Assembly (NCBI RefSeq): GCF_027359675.1
Contig: NZ_CP114786.1
Location: forward strand, 1,616,501-1,680,500
Length of the DNA stretch: 64,000 bases
Reading direction: 5' to 3'
DNA from: Roseibium sp. Sym1
GTDB lineage: Bacteria; Pseudomonadota; Alphaproteobacteria; Rhizobiales; Stappiaceae
Below the pieces are notes generated by a model. The model was not told where the DNA came from. It saw only the letters and a list, made by a program, of their open reading frames with translations, and made no database searches. Shown one piece after another: positions 46,871 to 56,255 of this stretch. The stretch's first letter is position 1. Each line of letters begins with the position of its first letter. A program made the position numbers and the translations under genes.

Positions 46871-47458
46871 TTATCCGCAGCCCGCCAGCGCCTTGAGAAT
46901 GGCGCAAACCTGGCGCCGGGCCGGGGCCATGCCCATGCCGGTATCGATCAGGAAATGTGCCCGCCGCCGTTTTTCGGCGTCAGCCATCTGTTTGGCCAGG
47001 ATGGCCTCGAACCGCTCTTCCGTCATGTCCGGCCGGGCCAGAACCCTTTGTCTCTGGATCTCCGCGGCGGCCGACACAACCACCGACACCTCGACGCGCC
47101 TGTCGCCGCCGGTTTCGAACAGGAGCGGGATGTCCATCATGACGATGCGCCGGCGATCGGCGCGGGCCGTGTCCAGAAAAGCCTGTTCTTCCGCGCGCAC
47201 CAGAGGGTGCACGATGGCCTCGAGCCTTTTCATCGCTTCGGGATTACCGAGCACATGCGGGGAAAGCCGTTTGCGATCGACCTTGCCACCGACGGTCGTC
47301 CCCGGAAAGGCCGCCTCGATCAGCGGCGCGGCACGGCCGGCATAGAGCGTGTGGACCGTGGCATCGGCGTCATGGACCGGCACGCCTTCGGCGGCGAACA
47401 TCTTCGCCGTGGTCGACTTGCCCATGCCGATGGAGCCGGTGAGGCCGATCCGGATCAC
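46871..47458 (-). CDS. coaE: Dephospho-CoA kinase
   Basis: 195 residues. P-loop [18 protein letters not shown] at the start; [18 protein letters not shown] and [10 protein letters not shown] follow in family order. It phosphorylates dephospho-CoA, the last step of coenzyme A synthesis. It overlaps aroE by 4 bp (ATGA), giving a translationally coupled maf-aroE-coaE set. Confidence 0.97.
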   Translation of the reverse strand: MIRIGLTGSIGMGKSTTAKMFAAEGVPVHDADATVHTLYAGRAAPLIEAAFPGTTVGGKVDRKRLSPHVLGNPEAMKRLEAIVHPLVRAEEQAFLDTARADRRRIVMMDIPLLFETGGDRRVEVSVVVSAAAEIQRQRVLARPDMTEERFEAILAKQMADAEKRRRAHFLIDTGMGMAPARRQVCAILKALAGCG

Positions 47459-48303
47459 GCGACGACCCCCAGGTCTTCCAGAACAAGGCGGCGCAGGGTC
47501 TCGTCCACTTCCGGACGCACACCGAACCAGCGCTCGAAACCCGGCACGGCCTGGTGCAACAGCATGCCGAGCCCGTCCACGGTCTGGTGACCGCGGCGTT
47601 TGGCTTGTCGCAGGAGATCCGTTTCCAGCGGTGCGTAAACGATGTCGGTCACGAGCGCCGTCTCCGGAAGCGGCGCCAGATCAATTTCAAGCGGCGCCTT
47701 GCCGGTCATGCCGAGCGCGGTCGTGTTGACCAGAAGATCGGCTTTTCCAAGCAGAGTCCCCAGCTTGTCCCAGCCATGGGCAACTGTTCCGGAGCCAAAT
47801 GCATCGGTGATGGCCTTGGCCTTTTCGTAGGTCCGGTTGACAATATGCACGATTGTGAATTTCCGGGACAGCAACGCCCAGACAACCGCACGCGCGGCGC
47901 CGCCGGCGCCCAGGACCACCGCGGATTCACGTGAAACGTCCCAGCCAGGGGCCAGCTGGTCGAGATTGCCGAGAAAGCCGAGCCCGTCGGTATTCGCGCC
48001 GCAAAGCCGGCCAGTCTCGTCCAGCCACAACGTGTTGACAGCCCCCATGGCCTTGGCGGCATCGTCGAGCCGGTCGCAGGCCGCGGCGGCAATTTCCTTG
48101 TGCGGAACCGTGACATTGGCGCCGTCGAGACCACTGCGCTGAAAATTGCGATAGAAGTCCTCTGCCTTTTCGGGAGAAACGTCTATTCGATCGTAACTTC
48201 CTGAAATATTGTGCTTTTTCAGCCAGTAGCCATGCACAAGAGGCGAACGGGAATGGGCTACCGGGTGGCCTGTGATCGCTGCCTTTCGGAACGTGTCGCT
48301 CAT
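47455..48303 (-). CDS. aroE: Shikimate dehydrogenase
   Basis: 282 residues. Substrate site [17 protein letters not shown]; catalytic Lys in VTVPHKEIA; Asp in [14 protein letters not shown] motif [16 protein letters not shown] with NRTYEKA. It reduces 3-dehydroshikimate in aromatic amino-acid synthesis. Codons 122-127 (D-V-S-R-E-S) are encoded by a parS-like site. It overlaps both neighbours by 4 bp. Confidence 0.97.
   Translation of the reverse strand: MSDTFRKAAITGHPVAHSRSPLVHGYWLKKHNISGSYDRIDVSPEKAEDFYRNFQRSGLDGANVTVPHKEIAAAACDRLDDAAKAMGAVNTLWLDETGRLCGANTDGLGFLGNLDQLAPGWDVSRESAVVLGAGGAARAVVWALLSRKFTIVHIVNRTYEKAKAITDAFGSGTVAHGWDKLGTLLGKADLLVNTTALGMTGKAPLEIDLAPLPETALVTDIVYAPLETDLLRQAKRRGHQTVDGLGMLLHQAVPGFERWFGVRPEVDETLRRLVLEDLGVVA
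47923..47938. other. parS: parS-like site inside aroE
   Basis: GGATTCACGTGAAACG, three mismatches from the general TGTTTCACGTGAAACA consensus, with the central TTCACGTGAA intact. It is the leftmost and most diverged member of the cluster. Confidence 0.55.
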
Positions 48304-48899
48304 GTCTCGATCACCTTGCGGGCACGCAATTCGCCCAGCAGGGGCAGCAAGGGCAATCCGAGAATGGTGAAATAGTCACCGTCGATCTTTTCGAACAGCT
48401 GCACGCCGAGACTTTCAAGCTGGTAGGCTCCGACGCTCGAGAGAACCGCTTCCCCCGCATTTGCAAGATAGTGGCCGATGAATTCCGGGGTCAGCGCACG
48501 CATGGTCAGGCGGGCTGTCGACACGTGCCGCCAGACGGCTTCACCGTTTTTCGAGATCACCACGGCGGAATGAAGCTCGTGGGTCTTGCCGGAAAAGGCC
48601 AACAGCTGCCGGCGGGCGGCTTCCATATCCTCCGGTTTCGTGCGCCGTTTTCCCTCGAAAGCGAGGATCTGGTCGGCACCGATGACAAGATCACCGTCTC
48701 GGCGGGCACTGACATCTTTGGCCTTGGCTTCCGCAAGAACGCTGGCGAGATCTTCCGGCGGGAAATCCGCTTCCAGAAGCGGGGCTTCCACCGCCCGCTC
48801 GTCCACATCCGCCGGATCAACGTCGATCGTCAGGCCGGCATTGTTCAACAGTTCGGCGCGGATCTTGCTGCCGCTTGCCAGGACTAGTGCCATTTCCAT
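48300..48899 (-). CDS. maf: Maf family nucleotide pyrophosphatase
   Basis: 199 residues. It starts with [18 protein letters not shown], the nucleotide-binding Maf motif; [20 protein letters not shown] and [21 protein letters not shown], then [11 protein letters not shown], follow. The family hydrolyses non-canonical or modified nucleoside triphosphates. It overlaps aroE by 4 bp. Confidence 0.95.
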   Translation of the reverse strand: MEMALVLASGSKIRAELLNNAGLTIDVDPADVDERAVEAPLLEADFPPEDLASVLAEAKAKDVSARRDGDLVIGADQILAFEGKRRTKPEDMEAARRQLLAFSGKTHELHSAVVISKNGEAVWRHVSTARLTMRALTPEFIGHYLANAGEAVLSSVGAYQLESLGVQLFEKIDGDYFTILGLPLLPLLGELRARKVIET

Positions 48900-48924
48900 C
48901 CCTCGGGTTTGCCGGCCTTCCGGC

Positions 48925-49776
48925 TCATTCGGTTCCAGGATTGTCTTCCTGCCCGGTTTTGTACTCTTTGAAAAGGGTCAGGATCTCCGCCGCGGTCTCT
49001 TCGACGGACCGGCGGGTGACATCGATCAGCGGCCATTCCTGCTCCGCGCACAAGCGCCGGGTCATGGTGATTTCCTGCGAGATCTCCTTCCGGTCGACAT
49101 AGGTGTCGTTATAGCCTTCGGAATTCAGAGACAGCACCCGGTTGCGGCGAATCTGCTGGATCCGTTCCGCGGACGCGATCAGGCCGACAATCATCGGCGA
49201 CTTCAGTTTCTTGACATGCTCGGGCAGGGGAATGCCCGGCACGAGCGGCACATTGGCCGCCTTGATGCCGCGATTGGCCAGATAGATGCAGGTCGGTGTC
49301 TTGGAGGTGCGCGAAATGCCAAGCAGCACGATATCGGCGGATTCCAGATCGTCCCAGATCTGGCCGTCATCATGCAGCATGGTGTAGTTGAGCGCTTCCA
49401 TCCGCTGGAAATATTCCGCGTCCAGTTCGTGCTGGCCGCCGATCCGGTGGGTCTGGGTGACATTCAGGTAGGACTGGAACACGGCGAACACCGGATCGAG
49501 GATATTGACGAAGGGAACGCCCAGCTCGCGGCACTTCAGTTCGAGCCGCTTGGCGATCTCCACGTCGACCAGGGTATACAGGACAATACCCGGCGCCTTG
49601 CTGATCTCGCTGATGACCCGGTCGAGCTGCTTCTGCGAACGCACAAGCGGATAGACATGCTCGATTTCCTGGACATTCTCATACTGGACCGTCGCGGCGC
49701 GCGCGACGGTCATCAGTGTTTCACCGGTGGAATCGGACACCAGATGCAGATGAAAGTAGTGTCTCGACTTGTTCAC
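48925..49776 (-). CDS. PEP synthase/PPDK regulatory kinase-pyrophosphorylase (DUF299)
   Basis: 283 residues. [13 protein letters not shown] near the start and the P-loop-like [29 protein letters not shown] [14 protein letters not shown] at the end. The family phosphorylates and dephosphorylates pyruvate phosphate dikinase or PEP synthase with ADP and phosphate. It is the first gene of the ppsR-maf-aroE-coaE run and divergent from hemE across the putative origin. Confidence 0.95.
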   Translation of the reverse strand: MNKSRHYFHLHLVSDSTGETLMTVARAATVQYENVQEIEHVYPLVRSQKQLDRVISEISKAPGIVLYTLVDVEIAKRLELKCRELGVPFVNILDPVFAVFQSYLNVTQTHRIGGQHELDAEYFQRMEALNYTMLHDDGQIWDDLESADIVLLGISRTSKTPTCIYLANRGIKAANVPLVPGIPLPEHVKKLKSPMIVGLIASAERIQQIRRNRVLSLNSEGYNDTYVDRKEISQEITMTRRLCAEQEWPLIDVTRRSVEETAAEILTLFKEYKTGQEDNPGTE

Positions 49777-50200
49777 GGTGTCATCCCCAGGCCTGTTGAT
49801 GATTTGGGCGTTTCGGTTCGAACCACGTGCCTAGCACGAAGTTTATGCCCGCTCAGCAGGAATTGTTAACAATGCTTAAACGCGCGCGGGCCGACGCCGA
49901 AACGGTTGTGCATGGATGTGGATTCACAAGGGCGCTGTGACATATCGACAGATTGTCCACCAGCGCCCAATTTCTTAACGAAACGTAAACGAACGGACAA
50001 GTGACTGTAATTACGCAGCTAATCCTGTTATCGACTCCTGGGGAGGATTTCCGCTTAACAAGCGGACGAAATTTTCCCGCCGAGAAATTCAGGCGCATGG
50101 ATTGTGGACAGAAAATGATCCCGGTAATCCACGCACAAATAGAAAAAACAGATTCAAAATAAGAATCCTTATTGTTTTGAAATGTGGGAAAGGCGACCTC
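49777..50200. other. oriC: Putative chromosomal replication origin (oriC)
   Basis: 424 bp gap next to hemE, the position of mapped origins in Caulobacter and Sinorhizobium chromosomes. It is AT-rich for this genome. It has four GANTC sites (49921, 50033, 50151, 50163), a CtrA-like half-site pair TTAA-N7-TAAAC (49975-49990), a second TTAA-N6-TTAA (49866-49879), and DnaA-box-like words TGTGGATTC, TTGTCCACC and TTGTGGACA. The palindrome ccgcttaacaagcgg is at 50051-50065. No box matches TTATCCACA exactly. The hemE promoter is also here. Confidence 0.6.
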
Positions 50201-51229
50201 ATGAAATCCGAAGACAGGTCCGTGATGCGGGTACTCTCAGGAGAAAAGCTCTGGCCACCTCCCGTCTGGATGATGCGCCAGGCAGGCCGCTATCTCCCGG
50301 AATACAGAGAGACCCGGGCGAAGGCAGCCAACTTCCTGGAGTTCTGTTACACGCCCGATCTCGCAACCGAGGTCACACTCCAGCCGATCCGCCGGTATGG
50401 CTTTGATGCGAGCATCCTGTTTTCCGACATTTTCGTCGTACCGGATGCCATCGGGTACCCGGTTCGCTTTGAAGAAGGACGGGGTCCCGTTCTCGAACCT
50501 CTGAGTTCCGATCTCCTGGACCGTCTGGAACAGGACAGGGCCGAGGATCATCTTAAACCGGTCATAGAAACGGTTTCGCGTCTTCGGGCGGAGCTACCCG
50601 ATGAAACAACCCTGCTGGGCTTCTGCGGGGCTCCCTGGACGGTTGCCTGCTATTCGGTAGCCGGTCATACCACCCAGGATCAGGTGGCCGCGCGTGTCGG
50701 CGCCTACCGGGATCCGGACCTGATGCAGCGTTTCATCGATCAGCTGGTCACCGCCTCGATCCGCTATCTGGTCCGCCAGCTCGACGCCGGTGCGGATGCC
50801 GTCCAGATCTTCGACACATGGGCAGGGGTTCTGGACGGAGCCGGCTTCAAACGCTGGTCGATCGAACCGACGCGCAGGATTGTCGACGGCGTGAAGGCGG
50901 AACGGCCCGGCGCGAAGATCATCGGTTTCCCGAAAGCATCCTCCGCGCGAATGAAGGCCTTTATCGAGGGTACCGGCGTGGATGCGGTCGGCTTTGACTG
51001 GACGGCGCCGGACGAGATCGCGCTGGAGATCCAGAAACAGGTTCCGATCCAGGGCAATCTTGATCCGATGCGGCTTGTGGCCGGGGGCCGGGCGCTGGAA
51101 GACGGTGTTGCGCATATCCTGAAAACTTTCGACAAGGGGCCGCTGGTCTTCAATCTCGGCCACGGGGTGACGCCGGATGCGGATCCGGACAACGTCGCGC
51201 GCATGGTCGACCTGGTCAGGAAGGGTTAG
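50201..51229 (+). CDS. hemE: Uroporphyrinogen decarboxylase
   Basis: 342 residues from ATG 50201; the longer frame upstream lies in the origin region and is unlike the family. Landmarks: PVWMMRQAGRYLPEYRE at the start with the active-site Arg/Asp region ASILFSDIFVVPDAIG, GFCGAPWTVACYS and GNLDPMRL. It converts uroporphyrinogen III to coproporphyrinogen III. hemJ follows 3 bp on, so two late haem-synthesis steps are coupled. Confidence 0.97.
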   Translation: MKSEDRSVMRVLSGEKLWPPPVWMMRQAGRYLPEYRETRAKAANFLEFCYTPDLATEVTLQPIRRYGFDASILFSDIFVVPDAIGYPVRFEEGRGPVLEPLSSDLLDRLEQDRAEDHLKPVIETVSRLRAELPDETTLLGFCGAPWTVACYSVAGHTTQDQVAARVGAYRDPDLMQRFIDQLVTASIRYLVRQLDAGADAVQIFDTWAGVLDGAGFKRWSIEPTRRIVDGVKAERPGAKIIGFPKASSARMKAFIEGTGVDAVGFDWTAPDEIALEIQKQVPIQGNLDPMRLVAGGRALEDGVAHILKTFDKGPLVFNLGHGVTPDADPDNVARMVDLVRKG

Positions 51230-51232
51230 GCC

Positions 51233-51661
51233 ATGGATCTCTTTCTCTGGGTCAAGGCCCTTCATGTGATTTCGGTGATCGCCTGGATGGCCGGCATGCT
51301 CTATCTGCCGCGGCTGTTTGTCTATCATGTCGATGCCGAACCGGGATCCGTTCAGTCGGAGACCTTCAAGGTGATGGAGCGGCGGCTTTTGAAGGCGATC
51401 ATCAATCCGGCAATGATCGCGGCCTGGGTTTTCGGCCTGTGGATGGCGTGGGAGCTTGCAGCCTGGCATGACGGCTGGTTCCACGCGAAGTTCGCACTGG
51501 TACTGATCATGTCCGGTGTCCACGGTCATCTCAGCCGTTGCGTAAAGACCTTCGCCAGGGATGAAAACACGCGGACGGCGCGTTACTACCGGATTTTGAA
51601 CGAGGTTCCGACCGTGCTCATGATCGGCATCGTCATCTTCGTGATCGTCAAGCCGTTCTGA
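51233..51661 (+). CDS. hemJ: Protoporphyrinogen oxidase HemJ
   Basis: 142 residues with four membrane helices. The conserved His lies in the first helix (WVKALHVISVIAWMAGMLYLPRLFVYH), and the Lys/Arg-rich loop MERRLLKAIINPAM and WFHAKFALVLIMSGVHGHL complete the family pattern. It oxidises protoporphyrinogen IX in the inner membrane and replaces HemG/HemY. It lies 3 bp after hemE. Confidence 0.95.
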   Translation: MDLFLWVKALHVISVIAWMAGMLYLPRLFVYHVDAEPGSVQSETFKVMERRLLKAIINPAMIAAWVFGLWMAWELAAWHDGWFHAKFALVLIMSGVHGHLSRCVKTFARDENTRTARYYRILNEVPTVLMIGIVIFVIVKPF

Positions 51662-51681
51662 AAACCGGCAACAGACTGACG

Positions 51682-51711
51682 AAGGGCAGCCGCCTTTGTG
51701 GCTGCCTTTTT
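51682..51711 (+). terminator. Rho-independent terminator after hemJ
   Basis: Stem ggcagcc (51685-51691) / ggctgcc (51700-51706), extended by three weaker pairs, then five T. It separates hemE-hemJ from rho. Confidence 0.9.
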
Positions 51712-51762
51712 CATGTCCGGCAGAGGCTTGTCGGAGCTCAAAAAAGCGGCAGATTTCCCGGC

Positions 51763-51791
51763 TTGCGCTTTAAACCAAAACAACGTATCTT
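51763..51791 (+). promoter_or_regulatory. Candidate rho promoter
   Basis: TTGCGC at 51763-51768, 17-base spacer, TATCTT at 51786-51791. It would give a leader of about 160 nt before rho, as expected for an autoregulated rho gene. Confidence 0.5.
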
Positions 51792-51959
51792 CCGCGCATC
51801 TTCAAACGGTGCAGCGTTCGTTTTCAGTCGTTCCACAGGCGCCGTACAATCTGGACACGTCTAAAAGTCTCTCAGATATCTTCTGGCCGATCTTCTTCTA
51901 CCGGCGCAGAACGACCTTCCAAACATCATCCATAACAAAACTAAGAAAACCCCAATTCG

Positions 51960-53225
51960 ATGCGGGAAATGAAACTCAAAGACCTAAAAGAAAAAACACC
52001 GACGGAGCTGCTCCAATTCGCAGAGGAGCTTGAAGTCGAAAACGCCAGCACCATGCGCAAGCAGGAGCTGATGTTCGCCATCCTGAAGAACCTCGCGGCT
52101 CAGGAAGTGGATATTATCGGCGAAGGTGTCGTCGAGGTGCTGCAGGACGGCTTCGGCTTCCTCCGCTCCCCCGATGCCAACTATCTGCCCGGACCGGACG
52201 ACATATATGTGTCTCCTTCGCAGATCCGCCGATTCTCCCTGCGGACAGGGGACACTGTCGAAGGGCAGATTCGCAGCCCCAAGGAAGGCGAGCGGTATTT
52301 CGCCCTTCTGAAGGTGAACACGATCAATTTCGAGGATCCCGAGAAGGCCCGGCACAAGGTCCATTTCGACAACCTGACGCCGCTTTATCCGGATGAACGT
52401 TTCCGGATGGAGATCGAGGATCCGACCATCAAGGACCTGTCTTCCAGGGTCATCGACCTGGTTGCGCCGCTCGGCAAGGGCCAGCGCGCCCTGATCACCG
52501 CGCCGCCGCGCACCGGTAAGACGGTCTTCCTTCAGAACATCGCCAAGTCGATTACGACGAATCACCCTGAATGCTACTTGATCGTTCTTCTGATCGACGA
52601 ACGTCCGGAAGAAGTCACGGACATGCAGCGGACCGTGGATGGTGAAGTCGTTTCGTCGACCTTCGATGAGCCGGCCTCACGCCATGTCCAGGTCGCCGAG
52701 ATGGTGATTGAAAAGGCCAAGCGCTTGACCGAGCACGGCCGTGATGTTGTCATCCTGCTCGATTCCATCACCCGCCTTGGCCGCGCCTACAACACGGTGG
52801 TGCCGTCCTCGGGCAAGGTCCTGACCGGTGGTGTCGATGCCAACGCGCTGCAGCGGCCGAAACGGTTCTTCGGTGCCGCGCGTAACATCGAAGAGGGTGG
52901 TTCGCTGACCATCATCGCGACCGCGCTGATCGATACCGGCAGCCGCATGGACGAAGTCATCTTCGAAGAGTTCAAGGGCACGGGTAACTCCGAAATCATC
53001 CTGGACCGCAAGATCTCCGACAAGCGCGTCTATCCGGCAATCGACATCCAGCGCTCCGGTACCCGCAAGGAAGAGCTGCTGGTTCCGCACGAGCGGCTCA
53101 AGAAAACCTTCGTTCTGCGCCGGATCCTCAATCCGATGGGCACGGTCGACGCGGTCGAGTTCCTGCTCGACAAGCTGAAGCAGACCAAGTCCAACGACGA
53201 GTTCTTCGACAGCATGAACACCTGA
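51960..53225 (+). CDS. rho: Transcription termination factor Rho
   Basis: 421 residues from ATG 51960; ATG 51969 is the alternative. N-terminal [20 protein letters not shown], then the cold-shock-like RNA-binding domain with [20 protein letters not shown]. Walker [20 protein letters not shown], Walker [17 protein letters not shown], and the Q/R loops after [20 protein letters not shown]. Hexameric RNA helicase that ends transcription. Rho next to hemE and mnmE is conserved in the order. Confidence 0.98.
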   Translation: MREMKLKDLKEKTPTELLQFAEELEVENASTMRKQELMFAILKNLAAQEVDIIGEGVVEVLQDGFGFLRSPDANYLPGPDDIYVSPSQIRRFSLRTGDTVEGQIRSPKEGERYFALLKVNTINFEDPEKARHKVHFDNLTPLYPDERFRMEIEDPTIKDLSSRVIDLVAPLGKGQRALITAPPRTGKTVFLQNIAKSITTNHPECYLIVLLIDERPEEVTDMQRTVDGEVVSSTFDEPASRHVQVAEMVIEKAKRLTEHGRDVVILLDSITRLGRAYNTVVPSSGKVLTGGVDANALQRPKRFFGAARNIEEGGSLTIIATALIDTGSRMDEVIFEEFKGTGNSEIILDRKISDKRVYPAIDIQRSGTRKEELLVPHERLKKTFVLRRILNPMGTVDAVEFLLDKLKQTKSNDEFFDSMNT

Positions 53226-53250
53226 TCTCCTTCGAATCGGATGGTTTGCA

Positions 53251-53288
53251 AAGGCGCGGCCCCTTAAGGGTTCGCGCCTTTACTTTTT
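53251..53288 (+). terminator. Terminator after rho
   Basis: Stem aaggcgcg (53251-53258) / cgcgcctt (53273-53280) with inner pairing cccctt/aaggg, then tactttttgt. It ends just before the first parS-like site downstream of rho. Confidence 0.85.
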
Positions 53289-53300
53289 GTTAAGGTTCGC

Positions 53301-53316
53301 TGTTTCACGTGAATCC
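53301..53316. other. parS: parS-like site between rho and the GNAT gene
   Basis: TGTTTCACGTGAATCC: left half perfect, two mismatches in the right half. Confidence 0.75.
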
Positions 53317-53342
53317 GCCTTTCTTTGATTCGGATCCGTTTC

Positions 53343-53915
53343 ATGTCCAAGACATTTCTGCTCCAGACAGAGCGTCTGATCCTGCGTCCGTGGAAGGACG
53401 GGGACCTCGATCCTTTTGCCGAAATGTGTGCCGACCCGGAGGTGATGCGCTATTTTCCGGATCCCTGGACGCGGGAGCGGTCCGAGCTTCTGATCACCAA
53501 ATGCAGGATCAAGCTGGAGGCTGAAGGATATTGCCTGGCAGCGGTGCAGGAAAAGGACGGAGGTGACTTTCTCGGTTTTGTCGGTCTCAACAGTTCGAAC
53601 CCCGACATGCCTCTGCCGTTTGATCCGAGCGTCGAAATCGGCTGGCGTCTCAAACGTAGTGCTTGGGGAAAAGGCTACGCCAGCGAGGCTGCCCGGGCAT
53701 GGCTTCGATTCGGATTTGAAACGGTCGGCCTGGATGAAATCGTCTCCTTCACGATTCCCGACAATTTGCCGTCCCGGAAGGTCATGCAACGGATCGGCAT
53801 GACACGGGACCTTGCGGGTGACTTCAGACACCCCGCGATCCCCGAAGACCATCCTTGTTCGTGGCATGTGCTTTACCGGCTGACAAGGTCGGACTGGGAG
53901 AAGCAAACCGGCTGA
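53343..53915 (+). CDS. GNAT family N-acetyltransferase (RimJ/RimL-like)
   Basis: 190 residues from ATG 53343 (MSKTFLLQTERLILRPWKD), the usual start of this subgroup; an upstream in-frame TTG at 53325 was not chosen. VEIGWRLKRSAWGKGYASEAA is the acetyl-CoA loop, followed by FTIPDNLPSRKVMQRIGM. It sits between rho and mnmE, a place where relatives carry few other genes, and is bracketed by parS-like sites. Substrate unknown. Confidence 0.9.
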   Translation: MSKTFLLQTERLILRPWKDGDLDPFAEMCADPEVMRYFPDPWTRERSELLITKCRIKLEAEGYCLAAVQEKDGGDFLGFVGLNSSNPDMPLPFDPSVEIGWRLKRSAWGKGYASEAARAWLRFGFETVGLDEIVSFTIPDNLPSRKVMQRIGMTRDLAGDFRHPAIPEDHPCSWHVLYRLTRSDWEKQTG

Positions 53916-53936
53916 CCTGCGTTATCAGGGCGTGCG

Positions 53937-53952
53937 GGATTCACGTGAAACA
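53937..53952. other. parS: parS-like site
   Basis: GGATTCACGTGAAACA: right half perfect, two mismatches in the left half. It is 22 bp after the GNAT stop. Confidence 0.75.
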
Positions 53953-53983
53953 CCGGGGACAACACGGTCCGAGACCGTCGTTC

Positions 53984-53999
53984 TGTTTCACGTGAATCC
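53984..53999. other. parS: parS-like site
   Basis: TGTTTCACGTGAATCC, the same sequence as the copy at 53301. Its centre is 47 bp from that of the preceding site, the closest pair in the cluster with 55956/56009. Confidence 0.75.
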
Positions 54000-54000
54000 T

Positions 54001-54210
54001 CGATTTTGAATCGGTTCCGATACGGCAAAGACCCAAGTTCCGTAGAGCCTCTCTGCAAACAGGAGCGTCATCCTGAGGAAGCGCGCAGCGCTGTCCCGAA
54101 GGATCGGCTGTTTGTTCCGTGGAGTTCCTGGCCCATCCTTCGAGACGGTCCCGGCGGACCTCCTCAGGATGACGATAGTGGGGTGGCGAGGTAGGTCGAG
54201 TATGCGACTG
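54001..54210. repeat. Dispersed inverted-repeat element, tandem copy A
   Basis: It begins cgattttgaatcggttccga and ends gtcgagtatgcgactg. The interior carries the family stem gtcatcctgaggaagcgcgc, then agcgctgtcccgaaggat, against atccttcgagacggtcccgg, then cggacctcctcaggatgac. The following 25 bp separate it from copy B. No coding capacity. Confidence 0.85.
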
Positions 54211-54235
54211 ACTGATTGTAGAATCACGAGAACCG

Positions 54236-54444
54236 CGATTCTGAATTGGTTCCGATTTGCAATTCCTTGGCTGGCAAAGCCTTGCTTCAAACAACACCGT
54301 CATCCTGCGAAAGCGCGAAGCGCTGTCTCGAAGGACGGGCCGCTTGTTCTGTGGAGTTTTTGACTCACCCTTCGAGAGGGTACTGGCGCAACCCCTCAGA
54401 TTGACCAAAGCGGGGGGTGGTGAGGTGGGTCGAGTATGCGACTG
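54236..54444. repeat. Dispersed inverted-repeat element, tandem copy B
   Basis: It begins cgattctgaattggttccga and ends gtcgagtatgcgactg, a diverged direct copy of 54001-54210. The stem is less complete than in copy A (cctcagattgacc instead of cctcaggatgacg), so copy B appears to be decaying. Confidence 0.85.
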
Positions 54445-54451
54445 CGTGACT

Positions 54452-54467
54452 TGATTCACGTGAAACA
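54452..54467. other. parS: parS-like site upstream of mnmE
   Basis: TGATTCACGTGAAACA, a single mismatch from the consensus. It lies directly after repeat copy B. Confidence 0.85.
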
Positions 54468-54603
54468 TCTCTTCCCAAAGCAACGGGAAAAGCGGCCATG
54501 AGGTCGATTCGCCGGCGGAACGGAAAGCGGACGATCTTCCGGTCGGCGGCAAGACTTGATAAAGAGGCGGTCGATCTTTCCCGGCAAGATTTTACGAGGA
54601 CAC

Positions 54604-55953
54604 ATGGCAGACACGATCTTTGCGCTTTCCAGCGGGGCGGTGCCGTCCGGTGTTGCGGTGATCCGGGTATCCGGTCCGCGGACCAGGGAGGTCGTCGAAT
54701 GCCTGGCCGGGCGGCTGCCGGAACCGCGCAAGGCCATGCTGGCACGGCTGGCTCATCCACAGACCGGCGACGTTCTGGATGAGGCGCTTGTGCTCTATTT
54801 CGAAGGACCGGGAAGCTTTACCGGCGAGGACGTCGCCGAGTTCCAGTGCCATGGCGGCCGGGCCGTGGTCAGTGGCTTGCTGTCGGTGCTTGGCGGTTTC
54901 GAGACGTGCCGCCCGGCGGAGGCGGGGGAGTTTACACGGCGGGCCTTTGACCGCGGCCGCATGGACCTGACCGAGGTCGAGGGTCTTGCGGACCTGATCG
55001 CCGCAGAGACCGAGAGCCAGCGCCGGCAGGCGCTGCGGCAGATGGGGGGTGCGCTCGGGTCCCTCTACGAGGACTGGCGCAAGCGCCTCATACACATGCG
55101 GGCCATGATCGAGGCGGATTTCGATTTTGCCGATGAAGAGGATATTCCGGGCAGCGTTGCCGACGAGGTCTGGGTGGAAGCCGGTGAGCTGCATGATGAG
55201 ATTGCCGATCACCTTGTCAAATCCAGAAACGGCGAGCGGCTGCGTTCGGGCCTGCAAGTGGTTCTGATGGGGGCACCGAATGCCGGCAAGTCGAGCCTGC
55301 TGAATGCCATCGCCGGCCGGGATGTTGCGATCGTCACCGAGGAAGCCGGAACCACGCGGGACGTGATCGAAGTGCATCTCGACCTTGGAGGTTATCCCGT
55401 TACCCTGGTGGATACGGCCGGGTTGCGGCAGACAGAGGGAGTTGTTGAAAGGGAGGGTATTCGTCGGGCGGAGGAAAGAGGGCGTTCGGCCGACCTGATC
55501 CTCTGGGCGGTTGAGCCGGATGGTGTTGAACTGGATGACGTCTCGGCCGGTCTTCCGGACGATTTGCGCAACAATGTGCCTGTCTGGACGGTGCGCACGA
55601 AGCGCGATCTTGAGACTCTTCCGGAACGAGACTCTTCCGGAAGGATCCAGGAAATTGCTTGCTCCATTAAAGATACTGACGGCATGATCACCTTGTTTAG
55701 CCGGTTGACCCGTTTTGCCGAGGAAACGATTTCCCTGGGCGAGGCACCACTGGCAACACGGGAACGGCACCGGCACTGTTTGAAGGAATGCCTCGCGGGG
55801 CTTCGGACGGCCGTCGACTCGCACCATCTGCCGACCGAACTTCGGGCGGAGGACCTGCGCCGGTCAGCGGATGCCCTTGGGAGGATCACGGGGCGCATCG
55901 ATGTGGAGGATCTTCTCGATGTCATCTTCCGGGATTTCTGCATCGGCAAGTGA
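54604..55953 (+). CDS. mnmE: tRNA modification GTPase MnmE
   Basis: 449 residues from ATG 54604 (MADTIFALSSGAVPSGVAVI), with GAGGA upstream. N-terminal formyl-THF-binding domain; G domain with MGAPNAGKSSLLN, the TTRD switch (EEAGTTRDVIEV), DTAG and a weak NKxD-type RTKRDLE; and the C-terminal FRDFCIGK with the invariant Cys. With MnmG it installs cmnm5 groups on U34 of tRNA. Confidence 0.97.
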   Translation: MADTIFALSSGAVPSGVAVIRVSGPRTREVVECLAGRLPEPRKAMLARLAHPQTGDVLDEALVLYFEGPGSFTGEDVAEFQCHGGRAVVSGLLSVLGGFETCRPAEAGEFTRRAFDRGRMDLTEVEGLADLIAAETESQRRQALRQMGGALGSLYEDWRKRLIHMRAMIEADFDFADEEDIPGSVADEVWVEAGELHDEIADHLVKSRNGERLRSGLQVVLMGAPNAGKSSLLNAIAGRDVAIVTEEAGTTRDVIEVHLDLGGYPVTLVDTAGLRQTEGVVEREGIRRAEERGRSADLILWAVEPDGVELDDVSAGLPDDLRNNVPVWTVRTKRDLETLPERDSSGRIQEIACSIKDTDGMITLFSRLTRFAEETISLGEAPLATRERHRHCLKECLAGLRTAVDSHHLPTELRAEDLRRSADALGRITGRIDVEDLLDVIFRDFCIGK

Positions 55954-55955
55954 GC

Positions 55956-55971
55956 TGTTTCACGTGAATCA
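55956..55971. other. parS: parS-like site after mnmE
   Basis: TGTTTCACGTGAATCA, one mismatch, 3 bp past the mnmE stop. Confidence 0.85.
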
Positions 55972-56008
55972 TATCAGGGATTCGAAGGATCGATTCAGAA
56001 CCGGAACA

Positions 56009-56024
56009 TGTTTCACGTGAATCA
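56009..56024. other. parS: parS-like site before mnmG
   Basis: TGTTTCACGTGAATCA, identical to the copy at 55956, with 53 bp between starts. It is 70 bp upstream of the mnmG promoter. Confidence 0.85.
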
Positions 56025-56093
56025 GGTTCGCGGTCGTCGAGCATGATGCCGGTCATACGGCGGGGGTCTGATATGCGCGCCGGATTTCCACTT

Positions 56094-56122
56094 TGACCCG
56101 AAGGCGCCGGGGACGTATAAGT
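56094..56122 (+). promoter_or_regulatory. Candidate mnmG promoter
   Basis: TTGACC (56094-56099), 17-base spacer, TATAAG (56117-56122): a near-ideal vegetative promoter, about 130 bp upstream of the mnmG start. It would drive mnmG-rsmG and probably parA-parB. Confidence 0.7.
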
Positions 56123-56255
56123 CTCGCCGATGATGTGCCGGTCAAATCGGCCTGTGATAGTCTGGCGATTGCGCCGGACACCGACCCTTAGAAAAACCGA
56201 TCCGGACAAAGCCGGGCCCGAGGTGACAGCCGGAGCCCTGTGAGCGGTAGAGATT

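Noticed and set aside
48515..48530. CACGTG inside maf (and another at 49822) as additional parS sites
   Set aside because: Only the central six bases match; the flanking TTTC/GAAA halves are missing.
49815..49835. ggttcgaaccacg as the T-loop of a tRNA
   Set aside because: There is no acceptor stem, anticodon loop or CCA end around it; it is a simple palindrome in the origin region.
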